Shown: piece by piece, positions 8,301 to 18,500 of the stretch | Position numbering within the stretch: the stretch's first letter is position 1 | Layout of the letters: each line of letters opens with the position of its first letter | DNA from: Ectocarpus siliculosus | Lineage: Eukaryota; Sar; Phaeophyceae; Ectocarpales; Ectocarpaceae | Direction of reading: 5' to 3' | Assembly: GCA_000310025.1 (NCBI GenBank) | Contig: FN647790.1 | Coordinates: 230,442-254,593, forward strand | DNA length: 24,152 nucleotides | Notes under the pieces: model-generated | The model's database searches: none | Seen by the model: only the letters and a program-made list of their open reading frames with translations | Told to the model about the DNA's origin: nothing | Program-made: the position numbers and the translations under genes

Positions 8301-10923
8301 CTTTACACACTCACCGAGCCGGAGCTTCGGCGCGGATGTGCTTGGCCTTACACTGCTGGACATTTTGAAATCAACGGTCGCCCTTTGCGGCACCGTGCGT
8401 AGCACCCTGAGTTGGCCCTGTTGTGAATTGCTTGGTTTTCCTGTGCCGCTTCAGGGTGTTTCTGTTCGTGTTTGCGTTGGTCGAGCGTTGGCACTCCTCA
8501 TCGAAGTTTTAACTCCTCTCAATGTTGGTGCTGTCATGGAACACACCCTTCCCAGCGGGAGGGATGCATACCTCATGTTCGAAGCGTTCCGTTTTTTCCC
8601 TTTGTCGCTCTTGCGCAGGACGAGTGCATCGACGTGCTGGGAGCCTCCAAGGGTCACGGTACCGAGGGTGTGGTGACTCGTTGGGGTGTGACCCGTCTTC
8701 CCCGCAAGACCCACCGCGGTCTCCGCAAGGTGGCCTGCATCGGCGCGTGGCACCCTGCCCGCGTCAGCTTCTCCGTCGCCCGCGCCGGTCAGCACGGATA
8801 CCACCACCGTACCGAGGTGAGTTTTGTGCTTTTGATTTTGGCTATTCCGCCCCTCGTGTGGTGCTGTGCGCTCTTCTTGTCTGGAGTTGTAGAGAATGTG
8901 GTCCCCTTGAGATAGTAACTTTTTGGTAGACTCAAGCACCCGACTGTTCTCTCTCGATGCCTTGTGGCTGTTGTCGTGATTTTATGCATACTATGGTTGA
9001 TGTAGCTCATTCATACTGTGGCACCGCGGTTTCTTGCTGTTTCGACATCTCTTATCTTGTAGCAAATTTGTCCGCGCCAGCTCGCGCATTTGTAACCGTC
9101 GCTGATGTATGCTCCTTCATGTCCTGTTTTTTTGTTGACAGCTCAACAAGAAGATCTACCGGATCGGAAAGAAGGGCGACGTCGCTTCGGCCTCCACGGA
9201 GGCTGACCTTACGGTCAAGCACATCACCCCTCTCGGTGGATTCCCTCACTACGGCGAGGTACGATCAGATCAGACCTTGTCCTTCATTTTCGTCCATCGA
9301 TTGTCGCTGTACAGGTGCTTTCTTAACTGGTTTCAAGCAACGCATCTCATGAGATAAGATGATGTTTTCCTGGCATGGAGAGGTATCCGGGTGGGTCCTC
9401 ATCAGATAATCAGCCTTAAATTAGTTAGTAGAACATTTTGAGTTTCGCTGCTTTCCATCCCCTTCGAATGTGTGGGCTTGAGTTTTTTGTTTTGCCTTTC
9501 CTTGGTGGCTACCCGGAATATGAAGGGTACGGTAGACGGAGTTGACACGACCAAGTGCAGTTTGTCCTTTCCACAGCACAGTCATCCATCCCGAGACATC
9601 CGAAAAACTTAGTGTAGGCAAGGAAACGTGATGAACTTTGGGGACAGTGGCGGTATCAGTCTGAGTCAGTCTGAGAGATGCGGAAGCTGCCTGTTGACAG
9701 TCACGCCCGATCTAATGAGTTCTATTGCCCTTCCTCAAAGCGTAGTTGTCGTGTTTTATTGAGTAATATAGTTTTAGTTCCCGGCAGGTTCACGGGGCGC
9801 GGCTCTTGTCCCCTACAGGTTTCGCGCCCTTTTTCGGCTCAGTCGAAAACCTTCGGGTGGAAAGCTGAAGCGGTTGCCCAGATGAAAAATCACACCAGCT
9901 TTACACACTCACCGAGCCGGAGCTTCGGCGCGGATGTGCTTGGCCTTACACTGCTGGACATTTTCGTTGTCACCTGTTGTTTATTGGGGCATGGGGCAGG
10001 GTAGCTTTGCGACTGTTTTCTTAGACATCCTTCCCCCTTTTTTTTTCGTGTTGGTGTCCTGTTTCGGTTGTCTCCTCATGTTGTCGAAGGGGGACCACCT
10101 CCTTTTCGTGGGTAGCATAAGACCCCCTAGCTGATGCTTCGAGAGAGCATCCCATCCCCTTGTTTCTTGACCACCAAACACGAAGCACTGGCATACCTAT
10201 GCGTGCCAGAGGGAAGCTTGCGACGCACATTGTTTTCGTTGCCTTCGTTGCCTTCGGGCGAATTGTCGTGGTGACAAGGCTACCTCCTGGTGGTTCCCCC
10301 AAAGCTGAGCCCGGTTCCCGTGCTGTTATCGTTTTGGCAGATCAACGAGGACTGGCTGATGCTCAAGGGCTGCGTCATCGGGTGCAAGAAGCGCTGCATC
10401 ACCCTGCGCAAGTCTCTCATGAGCCACTCCCGCCGCATCCACCTCGAGGTTGGTATTGTTTGGTCGATTTGTTTGTTTTCCTGTTGCGCACCACTCGACC
10501 TCTTCCATTCTCATGCGCCCATCGTTCAAGATCGGTTGGTACGTACGCATTTGCGTGTCTTTGCCTCACCAAGAGACAACGGGTGCAGAGCCGTTAGTAG
10601 TGCCCTGTGCCGTAGGTGGGTGTTGTTCAGGTGTATGTTTATTTTGTTTTCCAATACTTCGGTGTTGTTTTACTGGTTTGTTGTGTTGTTGAATGCTTGT
10701 TTCTCATTCTGTGTTGCGTATGCTTAAGCGATTTGGATAACCGCCTTTGCTCGAGCCACTCTGATACCGACGTGCGCAAATCCCTTGTTTTCCCCTCGAT
10801 CCTCAGCAAGTGGAGCTCAAGTTCATCGACACCTCGTCGAAGTACGGCCACGGACGCTTCCAGACGAAGGAGGAGAAGGACAAGTTCCTGGGCCCTCTTG
10901 CGTCCAAGCTGCCCAAGGCTTAA
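5395..10923 (+). CDS. RPL3: 60S ribosomal protein uL3 (RPL3), eight exons
   Basis: Exons: 5395-5544, 6235-6434, 6889-7033, 7348-7485, 8619-8816, 9142-9258, 10341-10448 and 10807-10923 (stop TAA). All introns are GT...AG. The total is 1173 nt, or 390 residues, close to yeast L3 (387) and human (403). The start is fixed by [20 protein letters not shown], with A at -3. uL3 is a core protein of the large subunit that reaches the peptidyl-transferase centre. The family signature lies at about residues 209-232 (F, D216, G219, S221, GHG, G228, R232). KTHRGLRK with His243 (a methylated histidine in yeast) and GAWHP with Trp255 (the tip of the central finger) are present at the yeast numbering. Codon use is strongly C/G-ended (AAG, CTC, GTC, ATC), as expected for high expression, unlike the gene downstream. 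Introns 4 and 6 carry a duplicated snoRNA-like element, and intron 3 an exon-like island. Confidence 0.97.
6600..6612 (+). repeat. Poly-T tract in RPL3 intron 2
   Basis: Thirteen consecutive T within intron 2, 166 nt after the donor. It could act as a decoy polypyrimidine tract, but no good AG acceptor follows immediately. Recorded as simple sequence only. Confidence 0.85.
7131..7206 (+). other. RPL3: Exon-like island in RPL3 intron 3 (candidate poison exon / exon-3 remnant)
   Basis: A 76-nt GC-rich segment is bounded by gtgcgcag on the left and GTGAGC on the right, both good splice-site matches, inside a T/G-rich intron. Within it, 7163-7192 matches 6992-7021 of exon 3 at 26 of 30 positions. 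In that frame it reads [13 protein letters not shown], against [13 protein letters not shown] at the end of exon 3. Inserted between exons 3 and 4 it would be read TCG TGA at once, so inclusion would truncate the protein at about residue 166. Its length is not a multiple of three. It is either a decayed partial duplication of exon 3 or a cassette whose inclusion sends the message to decay. Without transcript data the second option is a hypothesis. Confidence 0.45.
8185..8365 (+). ncRNA. Candidate box H/ACA snoRNA, copy 1 (RPL3 intron 4)
   Basis: This is an intronic element with a near-identical copy in intron 6. The 5' part is closed by GGCAG (8185-8189) with TTGCC (8276-8280) and contains GGGCGC/GCGCCC and TTCAG/CTGAA stems. 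An H-box-like AAATCA (ANANNA) lies at 8289-8294. The 3' hairpin runs CCAGC (8297-8301), a 12-nt left strand, CCGAGC, an apical part with GCCG/CGGC, GCTTGG, a 9-nt right strand and GCTGG (8355-8359). It abuts ACA (8360-8362), with three bases to the proposed 3' end. The pocket-to-ACA distance is 14 nt, as the H/ACA class requires. H/ACA snoRNAs guide pseudouridylation of rRNA with dyskerin, Nhp2, Nop10 and Gar1, and often sit in ribosomal-protein introns. The 5' domain is more branched than usual, and the target is not assigned. Confidence 0.6.
9783..9963 (+). ncRNA. Candidate box H/ACA snoRNA, copy 2 (RPL3 intron 6)
   Basis: This is a second copy of the intron-4 element, same orientation and length, with 16 differences that all fall in the first 104 nt. 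The last 79 aligned bases, including the H-box-like AAATCA (9887-9892), the whole 3' hairpin (CCAGC 9895-9899 with GCTGG 9953-9957) and ACA (9958-9960), are identical. The closing GGCAG/TTGCC and the GGGCGC/GCGCCC stems are retained despite the changes around them. Such uneven divergence suggests selection on the 3' guide pocket, or a recent conversion covering only that half. The copy lies 377 nt before the exon-7 acceptor; copy 1 lies 253 nt before the exon-5 acceptor. Confidence 0.6.
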
Positions 10924-12573
10924 GAGATCTCCACCTCGGCGTTCTCGCAAGCGCCGGCGGGTAAACCAGACCGGGGGGTTAATTCCTGTCTGGTTTTCCC
11001 CACTGGGAGTTTGGGTGGACACATGGGAGACAGGAGCACGACCTCACTCAGGGTGTTGCTTTTGTGGAGGCTTTTTCAGAACGCGTGTTTTGCCCGGCGG
11101 GGAAGGTTGTCTCTTGTGCGTGCGGCAACGTTTCTTCGTCTTCTGCTTTTATTGGGAGCAATCAAGTCGCTATTTCGTTGCACTCCCCTCCCCCCCGTCT
11201 TTTCGTTTCACGTGGCATGTCGCTGTCGGTTCTTCAGTTGATGTACAATAACTCGCTTCTTCGGAGGTGAATTTGGGTCGATTGATTTTCGGTCTTTAGC
11301 GTGAATCAGTGTCGCGTGTGCGTTGGGAAGGGGGGTATGGTTTTGTGTGCGGAGTGCGAAGAGGGGCTCGTGCAAGTTTTCCCTTGGTGGCTTTTGTCAT
11401 CCAAGGGATTTTTCAATAAGCAAGCGGGGTACACTCATTTTTCTTCTCTCACAGCAACAGCTCGAGGATGTATCACACGGGTCGCACCACGCGAGGGTCA
11501 TCTCGCGGGGCTGTTGCAGCTACGGCGTGTGTTTGGCGGACGGCTCGTTTTCGCCGGGCTTTGCCGTGGCCACGGCAGCACAATGCCCAACTTCAAGGGC
11601 GAAGCCTTCATGCCGGAGGTTGGCGCGTTCATCGCTCGTCCATCATCCACGGCCTGTACTCGTTCTCCACTTCACACATATGCAGCTCACTCTTCTCTCG
11701 TAGTTGTTTCTGGAGGCAGGACAGTGGTACAGACAAGTTCGATGATGCTCGTACTTTCACAACTACTGAAGCCGGAAGATATATATTATGCTGTGTCCCA
11801 TCAGCTAGTCACGGTTCCGGTTCAAGACACCACCGAGGCACCACAACCGCAAACAGCCTATTAACCGTGGCCGGACACTCGTCTTCGTCCTACTTCATCT
11901 TCGATGTTGGTTACTCTTCCAAAGCTTGACATCTACTTGACCTGTAGACACAGTGATGCGTCCTACACGACCGTTCTGCACCTCGGATAATTTAACGTGA
12001 ATTGAGTTGGTTGTTGCGTGGGACCACGGAATCTCGCTTTGTCATGGAGTGGAAAGTATCTTGTAGGGGAAAAAGGTCTTGGCGAAAGTGCAGGTTTGTT
12101 CGAGTGTCACTACAACGATCACGGCACACCAACAACAGCACGCGGTGAAGGGAGGTCGAACTGCATGCGAACTTCATATTCTACTGTTGTAGTCTATGAA
12201 GGACTATCCGTTGGGTGCTACTAGGAGCAGCTCCTACCTACACCACCAGCGACGTGGCGGAGGAAGACGGAGACGAGGGTACTTCAAAGAGTCGGACGAT
12301 GACGACGAACCTCAATCCTTGACCAATCCAGCCCTAGACTAAAGTTCTGACCCTCACACCCTCGAAGCTTCTTCCTGTGGTGGGTCAGAGCTCGAGACTT
12401 CTAGGTGTTGCGTCAAGCACTAAGTAATTTCCGGGGTCTTCTTGATGAGCTACAAGGTGGACATACATGTTTCCAAAATATTTCACTCCGCGGACTCCCC
12501 AAGAGAGAGCGGGGGGGAGAGCCGGACATCCGGAGGGGACGTTCGCCAAGGACCTGCAGACACGCAAAGCTCA
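10924..12573. other. RPL3 3' untranslated region and intergenic DNA
   Basis: After the RPL3 stop the sequence becomes T/G-rich, consistent with a long 3' untranslated region. No AATAAA-type signal marks its end clearly. Around 11460-11930 three forward frames stay partly open (for example 11468-11929), but none shows a family motif, and they cover the same bases in different frames. I call no gene there. The 5' end of the next gene probably lies in the last few hundred bases; an in-frame ATG at 12445 could extend that gene upstream by 43 codons. Confidence 0.5.
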
Positions 12574-15500
12574 ATGGACGCAGGACTAGATACCGTTGAG
12601 GAAGATGTCGAGCGCAATCGTGTGGGCAAGAACCCTTTCGATCAAAGGTTCACTGCTCTGGTAAGTGCACAAGAGAGGGAGAGAGAGAGTGAGTAGTAGT
12701 CTGGTGCGCTGTGCTGCCGTACAGTATTCTACTCCTAGCTTTGAGTGCGTTTGCCCTGGCTCTCTTTCTGCTGGCACGTGTGCATAGGGCTACACTGCCT
12801 TACTTCGTCATCGTTTGAACGTGTGAGGTAGGGTCGATGGCAAGAGGAGCGCTCCCACCAACACAACACGCAATCAGAACCGGCCGGTTTCAGTGCTGCT
12901 GCTGTGAGCGATAATTTTTTCCCTCAACTGAGTTTTGAACAGCAACAACGCCAAGGACACAAGTTTTCTTGCACTTGCGCCGCCATTCGACACTGCCGTG
13001 TATGAAACGAAGTTGGAAACGCGAGGTATTCAGAGATATCAGAGAAACTGTTGGAGTACGTGTGTTACGGATGCCACGGTTGGTGTGTGCTTGTTTGTTT
13101 GGCGGACATGGGTAGCGGAAGTTCTCGCTGCGTTGGATATGAATGGGACTCACGCCGCTTGAAAAGGTTGGCGCACACACGCCTGTTGTTGATCATCTTT
13201 CTTTGTAAGCCTGACTGGGAAGCAGCAGAATGAAGCAAGGCCCTATTTGTGGTACGTTGTATTGATCGCCCAGCTCGCAACCGGCAGCATATCGGCTTGT
13301 CTTGTCGGTTTCTGGCGTGCACACACCACGCCAACGCAAATCATTCACTCGTGTAAGTACCGAGAGACTACTCGTCCTCTCACCCAGAATGATCCAAGGC
13401 GACCCTCTCTGTCCCCACGCGTGGGTGCGATGATTTAAAACTACGCAGACGGAATCGCCCTTCACCGAGACGTCGACTTCAACAGGTCAAATTGGAAACG
13501 GCGGCCATGAGATTGAGACTATCTCTCGCCACATCATCGTCAGGTAACAAGTGCCTTGCCATGACCCGGTGGCGCGTCTCGAATAGTCATGGCCAGCTGT
13601 GAAACCCTCTGTTTGCTTTTGCTGCTGGTGATGCTGCTGCTGCCGCCCCTGCTGCTGCTGTCGCCGTTGCTGCTGCTGTGATTTATTCTGCAGTCCAGCT
13701 ATGCATTCCATACTGCAGTAAGTAGTCTACACTATAGTCACCTTTTGCAGCTAACACCAACGTGGAGTCGTACCTCTTTCCTCTGCAAGTCCACATAGCT
13801 CAGGTAGGGTGCCTGATATGGAACGTTCACCACAGTTTTCGGGCATTTCACAGCTACCGCGGATGTAGTTTGGATCTATCTCTGCATTTCAAAGCGCGCG
13901 ATTCATTCGCTGCTTGCTGCTCGTATGTCCCACTGGGGGGAGTCTCCACAAGTATACACTGCGGCCCTTGACCAATGGTCAGAGACCCGACAACAAATCG
14001 GCGCGGCACTCCCGGTCGCCGCAGGAGGTCTCACCACATACATTCACCTATCATTTCAGTCGATCGGCACTGAGAACCAATGAAATAGAGGGGCAATGTG
14101 AAGTTGGGAAGCAATAGTCTCAGGTGGCGTTGCGCGGACAATATTACATCCTATGTACAAGTTTTCTTGTCCATTCATCACACATGGCGCTGCTGGGTTC
14201 TTGCGAAGAAGGTTCTAGGCCGCGGGCGATTGGTTCGGCTGTACGCTTACTATGGACGAATGTTCTCAAGAATTCACAATCGCTTTACGGTGGGCTGCTT
14301 TTTGAAAAACTACTCCGTGACGTGCTCACCGCAGCACACGCACTTATATATTTATTCGAACGGATCGTTGTGAAAGCGAATCATTATTGGGCACCAGCTC
14401 TAGTACAGTATTAGGGTCTTTTTTGTGACAGTTTCATACCCAACGTATGTAGTACGAGAATGAAATAATTAGCGATGGACAACTTATCAACGTCCAACCA
14501 TGATCGTTTCGTTTCAGGATGGAAGTGATCGCCAAACAGATCGCGTTTTTGTCGAAGGAGACCGCCGGGCAGCCACACAAGGTCCTAGCCGGAGGAGGTC
14601 GGGTTGGTGCTTCTTCTTCGTCTGCAACCTCCGCGGGCCGGCTGCAGCGGAACGTCAGCGTATGCGTACATCCATTAGCAGTTAACGTCTCCATGCCTAT
14701 TACTCGCTTATTTTCTCTTGGGCCTGGTAGCGAGTGCCCGAACAAGGATGTGGGATAGAGATGAATTAAGAAAAATGTCTAGACGCTTCAGAACGGGCAT
14801 GGTCTCCGTAAGCCGAAACAGGCTGCGAAAGTCCCGGTTAGATAGAGGGCTGCTGAACTGTACGATTTTCAACGTATCCAGGCTCATGACCTTCTGTAGT
14901 GAATTGAGGACAACAATACACACTCATCCAGGAAAATCATTTGCCCTTTCCCTTCCCGCCTTGTACTCTCTTGAGACTTTCCGAACCGAAGCACGCGCGC
15001 AAACGCGTTCCCTCCTACTTCTGGTCTCTATTCCGCGTCACACGGCAGGTCGAGGGTGCGGCAGAGAGGCCGTTGGACACAAGAGCCGGCAACGCCAAAA
15101 TCGGTAGCAGATCAGGTTTTAACGACATCGGAACAGGCGTAGCAAGCGGTGATTCGTCCTCGCCGTTCGGGGCTCCGCTAGTGGCCAGGCTCGATCTCTA
15201 CCGCAAGATTCGTCAGGGTCTGGCCACAGCCGAAGACCTCCTTCCGGCGGGCATGTTGTCGGCGGCGCCTTCAGGCATGGCGTCGTCCCGGCCAACGCCG
15301 CTACCGGCGACTGTGACGTCCCTGTCCAGCGACGGTCTCGCTTCATCCACAGGTGAATTCACTCTTCTCGGTGCTTTACTACAGGTGAATTCACTCTTCT
15401 CTGTGCTTCACTATAGGTGAATTCACTCTTGTTGGAGCTTCACTACAGGTGAATTCACTCTTGTTGGTTATTCACTACAGGCGAATTCACTCGTGTTGGT

Positions 15501-18500
15501 GCTATCCTGCAGGTGAATTCACTCTTCTCGGTGTTTCACTGCATGTGATTTCACTCTTGTTGAAGCATCACCGTGGTCGAGAGAGGGTGGTCATGCAGAC
15601 AAGGCGCTGCTGTAGTGGGTATTGTTGTCGGCAAGGTTGCTGCCGCTCCTGCGAGAGTTGCCGCGAATTGTTGTACATTGCCTGACCCTGCTCTGACCTT
15701 GTGCTATCGTCTTTGTGGTGTGGCCGTAACTTGCGATCGTACGCGCATCAATCCTCTTCTCCAACATTTAGTCGGTAAAAACAACTGCAAGTGATACCCG
15801 CCAAGGAGGAGTGGAGCGGCAGCATATTGGCATACAGTGGGAGCATAGAAAGTGAGGGAGTTCACCACTACGTCAGCTCCACAACCTCGGGGCTGAAGAT
15901 TCACTCCTCGCCCCCCGTAGTGCGCGTTCTTTGCCTACGCGCAACCCGAGAAGGTTGACGAGATATGAAAAAGAGGCTGTCTCTCACGTCAACCACGGCC
16001 CAAGCTAGTAGTTTGTTGAACAACTTCAGCCTCCGACGGCGTTTATTTTTTTCTTTATCACGACCCCGAGCCCCTCCAACCTCATGCGAATACCACCGCT
16101 GTGCGTTGCCCCCTATCACCGTTTTTTGCGGCACACCGACGGTGGAATGCATCGACCCTGGGCTTATCCGACAACGTTTTAGCCGGCTCAACAACAGCTC
16201 GAAACCAAGAGGACGCCATTCACGGTGGCAGCATCACCCTCGACGGTGATTGTGGCTCCCGAGACGACGGCACCCCCGGTAAATCATCGATTGCTGTGGT
16301 ACCGAGTACCGAATAAATCAAGAGCGTATGTCGGCCGGGCCTCTTTCTCAAACTACCGACAGAACGAACGCCTTCAAACCACCCGAAAGAACACGGGTGT
16401 TTGCTGTATACGATAGCTATGAAGTAGCTCCCCGTTGTGGGACGGCCATCATTGCTGTAAAAGTTGTGAGCCAACGATCCGTACTGAGGGGGCCATCGCT
16501 CCAAACCAAATCAACCAAGCGACGAACATAGGGCTTTTGAAATACCGCCCTGACCTTCTGTGTCTCTTGTTGGGCGGCCGTTTCCACCATGCCCGCGGTT
16601 TCGTTCCGCTCTCGCGCTGACCCAAGCCCCGGGTATCCTTCATGGATTTATCAAGCACGTGAAGCCCTTCTCTGTCTGCTACGCGTCGGCTGCGCAAGCG
16701 AACGGGCCACCGAAGGAGAACGATGACGACATGCATAAGAACGCGAAGAGTGTGAGCACGTTTGTCGAGGACGAGGGCCACGGTGACGGCAACTCCAACG
16801 GCGGCGGCGACGGCAACTCCGACAACGGCAATGGTAGCGGGGTTGCGGCCAACTTCTGCTACTACGGGGATGATATGCCTTGCTCTCCGTATGAGGCTAC
16901 CATCGGTCACGCAACGCCCACCTCATCAGCGGGACGCAGCCCTACCACAACGATGGCAGCGGCAGCAGCGGCAGCAACTGCAGGGGAAGGACTCACGCAC
17001 ACCAGGGCGGAAAAAGGCGGCGACAGCGGCGATGGCAGCAGGAGCTGCGAACAAGGAGAGGAGCAGGAAAGGCAACACGGAGCTCCACGAAAGCCTGCCT
17101 TGCCCCCTGCCGGAGGCGCCGAGGCTCTTCGCCGGGCTAAGGCGCGCCTCCAGGGAAAACGAAAGCTGTCATACCCCGGCTTCTCTTCTCCGATCCCCGA
17201 GAACCCCATCACGAGACTCGGTTACTGCGAACAGGCGGTAGGCAAGGACATTGCTGAAGGAGGTAGGTACCGGGATGGGGGACTTATGTCGGTGGAGGGG
17301 GTACGAGGTGGAGGAGGAGGAGGAGGGTCATCGGCGCTTCACAGTTCGCTTCGCGGCACTGATACATCAACGCCAAGCGCAGCTACAACGGTGGCTGCGG
17401 TGGCAAGGCTTAGGACTTCGAGCGGTGTTGCTGGGACGCGAGGAGTGGGAGGTTTTTCTCGACGTAAAAGAAACGGCAATGATAGCAACACCAACGACAG
17501 CAACAGCTGCAATAGCAACAACGGAGAAAGAAAGGGAGCGACCGGTAAGAAGAGACGGGGCGCGGTGGTCGGCGGAGTTCATGGTGGAAGAAACGGCGGC
17601 GGAGGTGGAGCTGAACCTGGTTGGTCGGTTCTTTCCTGGGGCTCAGCGAAGCAGCTGCGCAAGCAAATGGAGGCCGCAGCAACAGCAGCAGTGAGAGAGC
17701 CCGTCTAGTTTTCCCTCTAGTATCCGAATCCGGCTTGTGTAGGTTGACGAGCACGCGTAGCTTCCTTCTCTCTCTACTTGGCGTCTCGGTATACCTTTCT
17801 CTCGCAAGGGGAGACACTCCCACGATGCTTCGGCACACGAAGTTTTCGGTACTGCAAGAGAATGTGTGCGGTTCCCTGGTGAAGCCACATGGAGAGGTAT
17901 TCACCCCTTTTCCCCTTTTGATCGTTCGTGCTGCGGCTCCAGTCCCGTAGGATGCCCAATCAGCGCATTGCCTAGCCTTAGTAGGTCCGCGGGGGGCTTC
18001 GTGTCGAGGTTCTGCGTAGACCGAAATCACACCATCAGGAAACACCTAACTCAGGGGAAAACGAACCTGTTCGAGTACTTTGCCGCGGTCAGAAAGCTCG
18101 TTGCCTTCTTGTCTACAAGGTTGACTGTTCTCCGTCCCAAAACCTCCTAGGGCAAGACTGCTTCCGAGGGAAAAGGAGGGAGACGCAGCAAAGGTCGGGG
18201 AGGAGGAGGAGGAGGAGCGGCCTCCAGCAAGAAAAATATCACTTTATCAGACCCGGTGACTGGATCAGGAGGGGGAGGGGCGGTCTCTTCCATTGGCCCC
18301 CTCGGCCTCGTACCGTGTTCGAACGCCCTCCGCCTGGAGTTTCCTCCTGCTGCGGAGGGGCTGGAGTGTTACCTAGTGTCACTCGCCAATCCATTCAGGG
18401 ACCTGGCCGCAATGAAGGTGAGTACGGGGAGGCGTTCTCCGATCGTAGCTCTGATTGTCGTGGATGTGTCGGCCTAGGGTAAACTGTCGATGGCGCGAGG

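Noticed and set aside
9628-9674. Box C/D snoRNA in RPL3 intron 6: GTGATGA with CTGA downstream (two CTGA boxes)
   Set aside because: The C and D boxes are only about 30-40 nt apart, there is no terminal stem on either side, and there are no internal C'/D' boxes.
11468-11929. 153-codon + strand open frame downstream of RPL3
   Set aside because: Three frames are partly open here, none with a recognisable motif; no exon phases could be linked.
15353-15576. CRISPR array
   Set aside because: Units are contiguous and have no unique spacers, and the context is a eukaryotic intron.
16449-16910. 153-codon - strand open frame with a Val/Ala-rich stretch
   Set aside because: It is the antisense reading of the GC-rich, low-complexity exon on the + strand.
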